Below are positions 6,965 through 14,375 of a DNA stretch of 16,416 nucleotides, one piece after another. Both the position numbers and the translations under genes were made by a program. The notes beneath the pieces are model-generated. The model was not told the origin of the DNA and did not search any database. It was given only the letters and a program-made list of their open reading frames with translations. The stretch covers positions 1 to 16,416 of the forward strand of contig JAAZAP010000372.1 in NCBI GenBank assembly GCA_012514255.1, given 5' to 3'. Every line of letters starts with the position of its first letter. Position 1 is the stretch's first letter. Origin of the DNA: Bacteroidales bacterium. Its GTDB lineage: Bacteria > Bacteroidota > Bacteroidia > Bacteroidales > VadinHA17.

Positions 6965-8494
6965 TTAATCAATTACTATTGGTTTATATTTCGGTACCAG
7001 CAGTTTCATCACTATCCATCCGATAAGGTATGCTACTGCACATATGCAGAAGACGATGAAGTATCCTGCCCTGATGCCTTCGAATCCCAGTAGGTTCATG
7101 GGGCCGTTCAGGTACTGTGCGCCGGAAGCCAGCAGTTCGTTGGTCATCACTTCGGCCCTGCCGTCAACAAGGGTTGATCCTGACGCAAAGTCAAACAATG
7201 CTCCCGAGCCTTTATTGATAATAAATGCACCTATGCCGCCAGCCATGCCGCCTATTCCGGTGACGGTAGCTATGGCTGATTTCGGGAACATGTCTCCTAT
7301 TGTGGAGAAGAGGTTGGCTGACCATGCCTGGTGGGCAGCTCCGGCTATACCAATGATAATGATGGGGAACCAGTAAGAGATGTGTCCCAGCGGCTGGGCC
7401 AGCAGTGCCAGCAGGGGGAAGAATGCAAAGATCAGCATTGCCCTCATGCGGCCGGCATAAGGATTCATTCCCAGCCTGTCAACAAAGAACCTGGGCAGCC
7501 ATCCTCCTATGATGGATAGCATGACAATGGCGTAAAGGACAAAGATGAGTGTCTTGGCCATCGTGGTGTCGGAGGTAAGTCCGTATACATCACTGAGGTA
7601 GGCGGGTGTCCAGAAGAGGTAGAACCACCATACACCGTCAGTCATGAATTTGCCAAAGGCGAAAGCCCATGTCTGTTTGAATTTGAATGTATGCAGGAAG
7701 GGGATCTTCTTTTCAGGCTTTTCAACATTATTGTTTGCAATTTTCTCCGCGATGGCATCCTGGTTTATATAATCAAGCTCAGCCTTGTTCACCAGAGGGT
7801 GTTGATGTGGTTTCTTGTACATGAAGACCCAGAATCCCATCCAGATGAAACCTATAGCCCCGATGACAATGAATGCCATCTCCCATCCGTATTTGGCGGC
7901 AATAACCGGCACGGTTACCGGGGCGATCAGCGCCCCCACCTGTGCGCCGGAGTTGAAGATGCTGGTTGAGAATGCGCGGTCCTTTTTCGGGAAGAACTCC
8001 GCGGTGGTCTTGATGGCGGCGGGGAAGTTACCCGCCTCACCCAGGGCCAGCACGAACCGGGCAAAGATGAAGAGGGTGACACTGACCGTGGTCACCATCC
8101 CGATATTGTCAACAGTACCTATTATTTTTCTTGCTTCCTCGAATCCCACAAACCATTTGCCGGCAGTGATCCCCGAGGTGGCAATGCCGCAGAATGCATG
8201 GAGTACAGCACCGACTGACCAGACGCCTATAGCCCACAGGAATCCTTTTTTTGTATCTATCCAGTCTACAAACCTGCCGGCAAAGAGCAGGCAGACGGCG
8301 TAAAATATGGAGAAAAGGCCGGTTATTGTGCCATAGTCATTGTTGGTCCAGTGAAATTCGGGCGCTATAAAATCCTTCCAGGTAAGGGAAAGAACCTGAC
8401 GGTCCATGTAGTTGATGGCTACCGAAAAGAACAACAGTGCGGTGATTGCCCACCGGTAGTTTGTCATTTTCGCATCTGAGGCTTTTGAAGACAT
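6965..8494 (-). CDS. exuT: Hexuronate transporter, MFS anion:cation symporter family (ExuT-like)
   Basis: Proton-coupled uptake of galacturonate/glucuronate across the inner membrane. The 509-residue protein has about 12 hydrophobic segments and the family motif NYMDRQVLS (28-36) at the end of TM1. ARFVLALGEAGNFPAAIK marks the TM4 region, and FMTDGVWWFYLFWTPAYL the start of the second half. The central cytoplasmic loop is Lys-rich (VEKPEKKIPF). Compared with enterobacterial ExuT it is long. Extra residues lie between TM3 and TM4 (a WFVGFEEARKIIGTVDN-like stretch) and before the last helix (ASGSTLVDGRAEV...LNGPMNLLGFEG), features I recall from Bacteroidetes homologues. An internal ATG (Met10) is an alternative start. 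It lies 65 bp after the KDPG aldolase gene and 13 bp before uxuB. Substrate assignment rests on the motif and on the uronate catabolic neighbours. Confidence 0.92.
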   Translation of the reverse strand: MSSKASDAKMTNYRWAITALLFFSVAINYMDRQVLSLTWKDFIAPEFHWTNNDYGTITGLFSIFYAVCLLFAGRFVDWIDTKKGFLWAIGVWSVGAVLHAFCGIATSGITAGKWFVGFEEARKIIGTVDNIGMVTTVSVTLFIFARFVLALGEAGNFPAAIKTTAEFFPKKDRAFSTSIFNSGAQVGALIAPVTVPVIAAKYGWEMAFIVIGAIGFIWMGFWVFMYKKPHQHPLVNKAELDYINQDAIAEKIANNNVEKPEKKIPFLHTFKFKQTWAFAFGKFMTDGVWWFYLFWTPAYLSDVYGLTSDTTMAKTLIFVLYAIVMLSIIGGWLPRFFVDRLGMNPYAGRMRAMLIFAFFPLLALLAQPLGHISYWFPIIIIGIAGAAHQAWSANLFSTIGDMFPKSAIATVTGIGGMAGGIGAFIINKGSGALFDFASGSTLVDGRAEVMTNELLASGAQYLNGPMNLLGFEGIRAGYFIVFCICAVAYLIGWIVMKLLVPKYKPIVID

Positions 8495-8559
8495 ACTGTT
8501 TGGTTAAAAGATTAGTACTAACATGAAAGATCGTGGCTCTGTCGTAACATGTGTGCTGT

Positions 8560-9240
8560 TCACGATGCCGATGATCTGATTTTTTCAATGATTTCAAGTG
8601 TTTCCCTTACTGTTGCAGTCAGTCCCTTCCAGTCGGCTGTCCTGACCATCATGTCAGTTATCAGGGCAGATCCCATGCCCACGCAGGTTACGCCTGCGGC
8701 GAACCACTTTTCAAGGCATTCTGCGGATGGCTCAACCCCACCTGTGGGCATGATGCTTGTCCAGGGGCAGGGACCTTTGACAGCTTTGACAAAGGATGGT
8801 CCTCCCACGGCGTTGCCAGGGAAGATCTTCACTATCTCCGCTCCGAGTTCCTCGGCCTGAGATATCTCTGTCACCGTTCCGCAGCCCGGTATCCAGAGCA
8901 CTTTTCGTCGGTTACATATTCTTGCCACCTCCGGGTTGAGTGATGGCGCCACAATGAAGTCAGCTCCCATCTGCATGAAGATGGCTGCAGTAGGGGCGTC
9001 AGATACTGATCCTGCCCCGAACATCATATCAGGCAATGCTGTTCGGGCCCATTTCATGACCTCGGCAAAGACCTCGTGGGCAAAGTCGCCCCTGTTTGTA
9101 AACTCGAAGACCCTTGCTCCGCCTGCATGACATGCGGCGATAACCTCCCTGCACACCTGAACGTCAGGATGCCGGAAGAGCGGCACCAGGCCGGTATCTT
9201 CCATGGCAAGGGCAACATTGATGCGTCTGAAGCGTGACAT
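8560..9240 (-). CDS. kdgA: KDPG aldolase (2-dehydro-3-deoxy-6-phosphogluconate / 4-hydroxy-2-oxoglutarate aldolase)
   Basis: Class I aldolase splitting 2-keto-3-deoxy-6-phosphogluconate to pyruvate and glyceraldehyde 3-phosphate, the last step of the hexuronate and Entner-Doudoroff routes. Numbered from the ATG at 9240 (226 residues), the Schiff-base lysine is Lys138 in VKIFPG and the acid/base glutamate is Glu46 in FEFTNR, with Arg50 beside it. These equal E. coli Lys133, Glu45 and Arg49. GAGSV (76-80), PGCGTVTE (118-125) and MPTGGV also fit a TIM-barrel KDPG aldolase. The frame is open to an ATG at 9279, but that lies inside the 3' end of uxaC. The 9240 start gives a 13-bp gap, an AATAAAG leader and the normal family length. 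The enzymes that would make its substrate, mannonate dehydratase and KDG kinase, are not in this window. It could also serve a KDG supply from unsaturated uronates. Confidence 0.94.
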   Translation of the reverse strand: MSRFRRINVALAMEDTGLVPLFRHPDVQVCREVIAACHAGGARVFEFTNRGDFAHEVFAEVMKWARTALPDMMFGAGSVSDAPTAAIFMQMGADFIVAPSLNPEVARICNRRKVLWIPGCGTVTEISQAEELGAEIVKIFPGNAVGGPSFVKAVKGPCPWTSIMPTGGVEPSAECLEKWFAAGVTCVGMGSALITDMMVRTADWKGLTATVRETLEIIEKIRSSAS

Positions 9241-9253
9241 CTTTATTATATTA

Positions 9254-10660
9254 TCAGAATCCGAAATAGTTTTTTGCATTGTAATAGGAGATCATCTCCA
9301 CCATCTTTCCGATGGTTTCCATCTCAGATGCGGGCAGTTTACCCTTCTCAATATCTTCGCCGAGCATGTTGCAGAGTATTCTCCGGAAATATTCATGCCT
9401 TGGATAGGAGATGAAGCTGCGTGAGTCAGTGAGCATTCCCACGAACCTGCTGAGTAGTCCCATCAGTGAAAGGGCATTGAGCTGATTGATCATCCCGGTC
9501 TCCTGGTCAAGAAACCACCATCCTGCTCCGAACTGTATCTTGCCGGGTATAATGCCATCCTGGAAGTTGCCGATCATTGTGGCTATCAACTCGTTATCCC
9601 TGGGATTGAGATTATATAGAATCGTTTTTGTCAGTTTGCCCGAGCTGTCGAGACGGTTGAGGAACCTTGATAACGTTCTGGCAATGGTAAAGTCACCTAT
9701 TGAATCATATCCTGTGTCAGGTCCCAGCTGTGCAAACATCCTGCTGTTGTTATTGCGGATGGCGCCGTAATGGTACTGCTGCACCCATCCTCTCTCGGCG
9801 TCCATGACGGCAAGCTCATAGAGCATGGCTGACTTGAATCTGGAGATTTCTTCCAGGTTCAGCTCTGATCCGGCAAGGACCTTCTGCAATATGGCGCCAA
9901 CCTCTTTTTCAGTGTAATCATCTGCATGGAACTGTTCTATGCCATGGTCACTCAGAACGCATCCTGCGTCAGCGAAGTACTGGTGCCTGTCGCGCAAGGC
10001 CTCTATCAGGGAGGCAAATCCCTTTATCTCGGTGCCTGAGGCTTCTTCAAGCTTCCCGATGTACTCAATGAATCTGGCTGGATTTTCGGGAGACATGGCT
10101 TTGTCAGGCCTCCATGCCGGCAGCACCTTTATCTCAAAGCCCTCTTCCTTGAGTGCTTTATGATGTTCCAGGCTGTCAATGGGGTCATCAGTGGTGCATA
10201 TCACCTCCACGTTGAATTTCTTCATCAACCCGCGCGCCGAGTATTCCGGCTGTTGCAGAAGGGAAGTGCACTCCTCCCATATATTCGGGGCTGTAGCCGG
10301 ATTGAGCAGCCTGCCCACGCCAAAGACCCTTTTAAGTTCAAGATGTGTCCAGGCATAGAGTGGATTGCGCATGGTCATGGGTACGGTCTCTGCCCAACGG
10401 TCGTATTTTTCCCGGAAGGAGGTATCCTTCCCGGTTATGTATCGCTCATCAATACCGTTGGTTCTCATGGCCCTCCACTTATAGTGATCACCTTCAAGCC
10501 ACAGCTGCCCCAGGTCTTCAAACCGCCTGTCAGTGGCAATGGCCTCAGGACTTAGGTGACAATGGTAGTCAATTATGGGGAATCCTTCTGAATATTCATG
10601 GTAGAGCCTGCGGGCAGCATCGCCCTGCAGCAGGAAATCTTCGTTTATATACTCTTTCAT
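9254..10660 (-). CDS. uxaC: Uronate isomerase (glucuronate/galacturonate isomerase)
   Basis: Interconverts D-galacturonate with D-tagaturonate and D-glucuronate with D-fructuronate. It belongs to the amidohydrolase fold and acts in the cytoplasm as the first step after uptake. The 468 residues match the E. coli length (470). The metal-site HxH appears as DYHCHLSPEAIA (His33, His35). Other family marks are WRAMRTNGI, the YAWTHLELKR segment, ICTTDDPIDSLEHH, LPAWRPDKA, and near the end SYPRHEYFRRILC. Here it is preceded by the tagaturonate epimerase (10-bp gap) and followed by KDPG aldolase (13-bp gap from the chosen start). Together they carry galacturonate to fructuronate without altronate, which fits the absence of UxaA and UxaB genes nearby. 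The ATG at 10660 has an A-rich leader and no useful alternative. Confidence 0.96.
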   Translation of the reverse strand: MKEYINEDFLLQGDAARRLYHEYSEGFPIIDYHCHLSPEAIATDRRFEDLGQLWLEGDHYKWRAMRTNGIDERYITGKDTSFREKYDRWAETVPMTMRNPLYAWTHLELKRVFGVGRLLNPATAPNIWEECTSLLQQPEYSARGLMKKFNVEVICTTDDPIDSLEHHKALKEEGFEIKVLPAWRPDKAMSPENPARFIEYIGKLEEASGTEIKGFASLIEALRDRHQYFADAGCVLSDHGIEQFHADDYTEKEVGAILQKVLAGSELNLEEISRFKSAMLYELAVMDAERGWVQQYHYGAIRNNNSRMFAQLGPDTGYDSIGDFTIARTLSRFLNRLDSSGKLTKTILYNLNPRDNELIATMIGNFQDGIIPGKIQFGAGWWFLDQETGMINQLNALSLMGLLSRFVGMLTDSRSFISYPRHEYFRRILCNMLGEDIEKGKLPASEMETIGKMVEMISYYNAKNYFGF

Positions 10661-10670
10661 TGTATTGTTG

Positions 10671-11927
10671 TTATGTGGTTGTGAAGAGTCTTATGATATG
10701 TCGCCTGTATATATTTTCCCATACGCAGGTTGATATAACCTGCTCGTTTGCCTTCAGCTGATCAGTGTACTCCTGCCCCAGTTCGGCCGCCACCTTATAA
10801 CCAACATGGATGAGCTGGCGGAACCCTGGATTATAGTCGGGATCACCCGGGACATGCCTCAGTGTAGCGGCGAACTTCAGTGTATCCCAGGTATCAACAA
10901 TGTCAGGAGAGGGAAGCATCTCAGGCCTGATATCAATTACATTGGCATAAGGGCCGCATAGTTCCTCACGCCTGTCATATGCTCTCCGGTATATTATCCT
11001 TGCTATCTCGAGGCCCCTGCCGCCCGAGAGGGCAAGTCCGATCACCTCCTCAAGCCAGGTGGTGCCGGCGGTCTTCAGGTGCAGACCACAGTCATGCTTA
11101 CGAATGAGGTTGCCTATCACCGGGTAGATTGAGAACTTATCACTGCCGGAGTGAACGCTCAGTTTGAGGCCGGAAGGCAGGTTAAACTGCCTGACCGAGT
11201 ACTTTATAACAAGGATATCCTCCTCGAATTCCCTGGCGAAGCGTTCGGGATCGCCTTCATAGTCAACACCTTTGTTGAAACGGCCAGTGAACTTGGGGGC
11301 GATTGTCTGCACCGGCACCTCCAGGTCTGAAAGAGCTTTTAGGATGAACAGGAGATCAAGAGGCTTCTGGGGCTGGTCAACCTCATCCATTGAGACCTCC
11401 GTGACGAAACTGCCTTCACCCTTTGCCGAGGCTATATGCCTGTAGATGGCAGCTGCCTCATTGACGGCAAAGAGGAATTTCACCGCGAACTCCCTGAGGT
11501 ACTGTTCGGTGATGGTAAAACTGTCATTGATGCCGGGTATCTGTAACTGGCCGCAGAACGACCTGTGAGCCTCAACAAAGCCCTCGATGTCAGTATCTGA
11601 TGCCTTGCGGCCGATATAATCAGCCACGTCAAGAGTGAAAAAGTCAGAGTGTTCGATGAACCTGTCTACAGTGGTGAGGTTAATGTGATCAGCATCAACG
11701 AAGTAAGGTCCTGTGTATTTCAATGCCTTCACGGCAGCATCAGCCTCGGCCCTGACATCTGCCGGTTCCGAATGGACGATGAGATGTTCCCTGTTAGATT
11801 TGTTCCAGACAGGGGTGACCTCGATGCCAAGTTCTGATGCAGCCTGCATGAGGGCTTCCAGCTGTGCCCTGCCCTGGTGTGAAAACCTGTCGCCTATCCC
11901 GAATGAATATTTACCCGGTTCTTTCAT
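10671..11927 (-). CDS. uxaE: Tagaturonate 3-epimerase-type protein (UxaE family)
   Basis: UxaE, first described in Thermotoga, epimerises D-tagaturonate to D-fructuronate, so galacturonate can join the glucuronate route. I recognise the family from the N-terminal YSFGIGDRFSHQG, FVDADHINL (77-85), PKFTGRFNKGVDY (211-223), KLSVHSGSDKFSIYP (255-269) and LKTAGTTWLEE (284-294). The conserved His81 and His259 with nearby Asp residues are plausible metal ligands. Numbering is from the ATG at 11927 (418 residues). The frame is open 15 codons further to 11972, but MKEPGKYSFGIGD is the expected N-terminus and has an AAAAAAGATAAAG leader just upstream. It is the first gene of the ten-gene minus-strand group and faces the pectin methylesterase gene across an 87-bp divergent region. 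Substrate is inferred from the family and its neighbour uxaC. No experimental Bacteroidota example is known to me. Confidence 0.88.
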   Translation of the reverse strand: MKEPGKYSFGIGDRFSHQGRAQLEALMQAASELGIEVTPVWNKSNREHLIVHSEPADVRAEADAAVKALKYTGPYFVDADHINLTTVDRFIEHSDFFTLDVADYIGRKASDTDIEGFVEAHRSFCGQLQIPGINDSFTITEQYLREFAVKFLFAVNEAAAIYRHIASAKGEGSFVTEVSMDEVDQPQKPLDLLFILKALSDLEVPVQTIAPKFTGRFNKGVDYEGDPERFAREFEEDILVIKYSVRQFNLPSGLKLSVHSGSDKFSIYPVIGNLIRKHDCGLHLKTAGTTWLEEVIGLALSGGRGLEIARIIYRRAYDRREELCGPYANVIDIRPEMLPSPDIVDTWDTLKFAATLRHVPGDPDYNPGFRQLIHVGYKVAAELGQEYTDQLKANEQVISTCVWENIYRRHIIRLFTTT

Positions 11928-12014
11928 CTTTATCTTTTTTAATGGTTTTCTGCTTTGTCGCCAAATTAGCAATAAAAAACTAAATTAGTGTCCTGGAAAC
12001 ACATTTAAACAGCC
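11928..12014. promoter_or_regulatory. Divergent promoter/operator region between uxaE and the pectin methylesterase gene
   Basis: An AT-rich 87-bp stretch separates two start codons that face away from each other, so it must hold promoters for both the uronate operon and the CE8 gene unless either is read from further away. On the plus strand a TTTG (11954-11957) and TAAATTAG (11981-11988) partly resemble the Bacteroidetes -33 TTTG and -7 TAnnTTTG elements. Their 23-bp spacing is longer than usual. On the minus strand TAATTTGG (complement of 11961-11968) is a one-mismatch -7 candidate without a clear -33 partner. The existence of promoters here is inferred from gene order, and the exact elements are weak. 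Confidence 0.5.
11963..11988. repeat. Direct repeat AAATTAG, 19-bp period, possible operator half-sites
   Basis: AAATTAG occurs at 11963-11969 and again at 11982-11988, so the copies start 19 bp apart, close to two helical turns. The second copy sits in the near-palindrome CTAAATTAG. It lies in the middle of the divergent promoter region and could be a site for a uronate-responsive repressor. Such short AT-rich words also arise by chance, so this is a weak call. Confidence 0.3.
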
Positions 12015-12962
12015 ATGATCAGAAGGTTCGCATTCATAGTTATAATCACCCTGCAATCGGTTGCCATGACCGGGCAGGTCAGGCATATCACTGTAGCTGC
12101 TGACGGCAGCGGTGAATTCACTTCCGTGCAGGAGGCTGTCAACTCCATAAGAGCCTATATGTCTGATACTACATACATGCATATCAGGGCAGGCGTGTAC
12201 AGGGAAAAGATTGTCATTCCCTCGTGGGTGACCAATCTTTTCATGAAGGGAGAAGGGGCGGGGAATACCGTGATCACCTGGGATGATTATGCCGGTCTGC
12301 GCAACATGGGCACTTTCCGGACCTATACCATCTGGATACAGGGGACAGGCTTCACGGCTGAGGATATCACCTTTGAGAACAGTGCGGGGCCTGTGGGGCA
12401 GGCGGTGGCAGTGCATGCTGACGGTGACAGGGCTGTATTTCGCCGCTGCAGGCTGATAGGGAACCAGGACACTCTCCTCACTGCCAACCAGGAGAGCAGG
12501 CAGTATTTTGAGGAGTGTTACATAGAGGGAACCACTGATTTCATATTTGGTCCGGCTACTGTCTGGTTTGAGAGGTGTCATATTCACAGCAAGAAGAATT
12601 CATATGTTACAGCTGCATCTACCGTGGCTGACCATGAGTATGGGTATGTCTTCAACCGGTGCAGGCTCACGGCGGAGGAAGGGATTGAGAGGGTTTACCT
12701 CGGCAGGCCATGGCGTCCGTTTGCTGCCACTCTCTTTATGAGGTGTGAGCTTGGCAGTCACATTCTCCCGGCAGGGTGGCACAACTGGGATAATCCGGCC
12801 AACGAGCAGACTGCCCGTTATGCCGAGTACCGCAATACCGGTCCCGGCGCAAATCCCGGAGCTCGTGTACCCTGGAGTCGTCAGCTCGGCAGAAGAGAGG
12901 CAAAGAGATATACCCTGGCGAATGTCTTTGCCCGCAGTGACGGATGGCTTCCGGTCAGATAG
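12015..12962 (+). CDS. Pectin methylesterase, carbohydrate esterase family 8
   Basis: Removes methyl esters from homogalacturonan, releasing methanol and exposing acidic pectin to polygalacturonase. The 315 residues begin with a secretion signal (basic MIRR, then a hydrophobic run to about residue 18, with cleavage likely near TG-QV at 20/21). A right-handed beta-helix esterase domain fills the rest. Catalytic and binding residues are visible: Gln129 in GQAVAVHADGDRA, Gln151 and Asp152 in GNQDTLL, Asp175 in GTTDFIFG, and Arg231 with Trp233 in LGRPW. These match the Gln-Gln-Asp-Asp-Arg set of Erwinia PemA. There is no lipobox, so a periplasmic or secreted protein is expected. It is the only plus-strand gene in the window. 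It starts divergently from uxaE and ends 4 bp from the oppositely oriented GH28 stop. Its leader is A-rich with no strong Shine-Dalgarno sequence. Confidence 0.94.
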   Translation: MIRRFAFIVIITLQSVAMTGQVRHITVAADGSGEFTSVQEAVNSIRAYMSDTTYMHIRAGVYREKIVIPSWVTNLFMKGEGAGNTVITWDDYAGLRNMGTFRTYTIWIQGTGFTAEDITFENSAGPVGQAVAVHADGDRAVFRRCRLIGNQDTLLTANQESRQYFEECYIEGTTDFIFGPATVWFERCHIHSKKNSYVTAASTVADHEYGYVFNRCRLTAEEGIERVYLGRPWRPFAATLFMRCELGSHILPAGWHNWDNPANEQTARYAEYRNTGPGANPGARVPWSRQLGRREAKRYTLANVFARSDGWLPVR

Positions 12963-12966
12963 CATC

Positions 12967-14361
12967 TCAGATCCTTGTCTTTTTCCCGTTGATGAATACC
13001 TTTTTCAGCTTAACCGCTTCCGCCCCGGTGACGGATATTCCCTCTTCCACACCTTTGAAACTGCAGTTTTTCAATGTGATGCCTGACACGTTTACGGATT
13101 CTTGAAGGCCAACAATGTATATGCCATGCCGGCTCTCCAGGGAGGTCACATTTTCAAGCGTCACGTCACGCACAAACGGAGGGAAGCTGCTGTCGCACTC
13201 TTCGTGCGGCTCATACAGCAGGTTTATCTTCAGTATGGCCTCGTCACATTTGCCTACCCTGACGTTTCGTACATTCACATTCTCCACAATACCTCCGCGG
13301 CACTCCGAGGTCTTGATCCTGATGACCCTTAGCAATTCCGGACTGTCCATCTCACAATCTTCCACAAAGAGGTTTGAGAATCCTCCGGATATCTCGCTTC
13401 CTATGACCACACCACCGTGGCCGTCAGCCATGCGGCAGTTGCGGACAATTATGTTCTGTGACGGGATTGACCATCTCCGTCCGTCATTGTTCCTTCCGGA
13501 CTTGATGGCTATGCAGTCATCGCCGGTATCGAAATAGCAGTTCTCTATCAGCACCCCCTTGCATGATTCGGGGTCACAGCCGTCAGAGTTAGGCCCGGCG
13601 CTGATGATATTCACTCCCCGGAGGATGAAGTTGTCGGTACGGACAGGGTGTACCACCCAGAAGGGGGAGTTTTTCAGTGTCAGGTCTTCTATCAGGACGG
13701 TGTTGCAATTGTTGAAGTTGATCAGTTGTGGCCGGAGTGCTCCCTCCAGTCCGAAGATCCGGTCTCTCACCGGGGTCTGATTCTGCTCATGGGCCAGCAG
13801 TTGTGCCCGTCCGGAAATCTTCTGGTTGTTCATACCTTCGCGCCAGCCGTAATCAGGGTTGCCGTTCATCCACCACCAGGCCTCGTTGGATGCCTGGCCA
13901 TCAATGGTTCCCTTTCCCGTGAGCGCAATATTGGATGCGTCAATGGCATATATCAGCGGATGGATATTGTAACAGTCCATTCCTTCCCACCTGGTGAGGA
14001 CCGGCGGGAGGTAGAGCTCATAGTCGGTAGAGAAAAGGAGGGTTGCCTTTTCTGACAGATGCAGGTTAATGTTGCTCATCAGGGTGACAGGGCCGGTGTG
14101 CCATGTGCCATCAGGAATGTAAACCACCCCGCCGCCGCCGTTGTAGCAGCTCATGATGGCAGCCTCAATGGCATCAGTATTGAGAAAGGCAGGGTCGTCA
14201 GCCACTGCCCCGAAGTCAGTAATATTGAATGTGTCTGCCGGGAAGGAGGTGCGTTCAATTGACTGTTCTATCTCCTCGGCCAGTTTCCACCTGTCATCGG
14301 TCACGCAGCCGGGGAGGATAAATAACAGGCAGACAGAAGGCAATAATATGTTACGTATCAT
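12967..14361 (-). CDS. Polygalacturonase-like glycoside hydrolase, family GH28, lipoprotein
   Basis: Hydrolyses alpha-1,4 galacturonosyl bonds in de-esterified pectin. The 464-residue protein starts with a lipoprotein signal ending in LPGC (lipidated Cys19), followed by VTDD, an acidic stretch that resembles the surface-export signal of Bacteroidota lipoproteins. The beta-helix domain starts near FNITDFGAVADD (45-56). GH28 catalytic motifs are all present: NSDG (Asp260), TGDDCIAIKSG (Asp281, Asp282), DGHGG (His315) and RIK (Arg348, Lys350). A Trp-rich insert at about 160-175 (AWWWMNGNPDYGW) and the long N-terminal half suggest an exo-acting or oligosaccharide-trimming type rather than a plain endo-enzyme, though this is inference. 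It follows the GH105 gene by 14 bp on the same strand. A role on rhamnogalacturonan oligosaccharides is an alternative. Confidence 0.93.
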   Translation of the reverse strand: MIRNILLPSVCLLFILPGCVTDDRWKLAEEIEQSIERTSFPADTFNITDFGAVADDPAFLNTDAIEAAIMSCYNGGGGVVYIPDGTWHTGPVTLMSNINLHLSEKATLLFSTDYELYLPPVLTRWEGMDCYNIHPLIYAIDASNIALTGKGTIDGQASNEAWWWMNGNPDYGWREGMNNQKISGRAQLLAHEQNQTPVRDRIFGLEGALRPQLINFNNCNTVLIEDLTLKNSPFWVVHPVRTDNFILRGVNIISAGPNSDGCDPESCKGVLIENCYFDTGDDCIAIKSGRNNDGRRWSIPSQNIIVRNCRMADGHGGVVIGSEISGGFSNLFVEDCEMDSPELLRVIRIKTSECRGGIVENVNVRNVRVGKCDEAILKINLLYEPHEECDSSFPPFVRDVTLENVTSLESRHGIYIVGLQESVNVSGITLKNCSFKGVEEGISVTGAEAVKLKKVFINGKKTRI

Positions 14362-14375
14362 AACGTTTAAGCTTT

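Noticed and set aside
6461..7093. Plus-strand open frame of 210 codons
   Set aside because: Antisense to the SDR gene and the end of exuT, both strongly supported; the Ser/Pro/Thr-rich translation is typical of a shadow frame.
7815..8303. Plus-strand open frame of 162 codons
   Set aside because: Antisense to the transmembrane part of exuT; its composition is a by-product of hydrophobic codons on the other strand.
8495..8559. 65-bp gap between kdgA and exuT considered as a terminator or internal promoter
   Set aside because: Only a short imperfect inverted repeat (AACATG...CTGTT) is visible, without a stable stem or T-run, and no convincing -33/-7 pair.
8337..8597. Minus-strand small open frame spanning the kdgA-exuT gap
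   Set aside because: It overlaps both flanking genes in another frame, has no family resemblance and does not occupy the 65-bp gap in a way that suggests a real gene.
11985..12965. Two minus-strand open frames (200 and 121 codons) opposite the pectin methylesterase
   Set aside because: The plus-strand frame shows all CE8 catalytic motifs and a signal peptide; the antisense frames show none.
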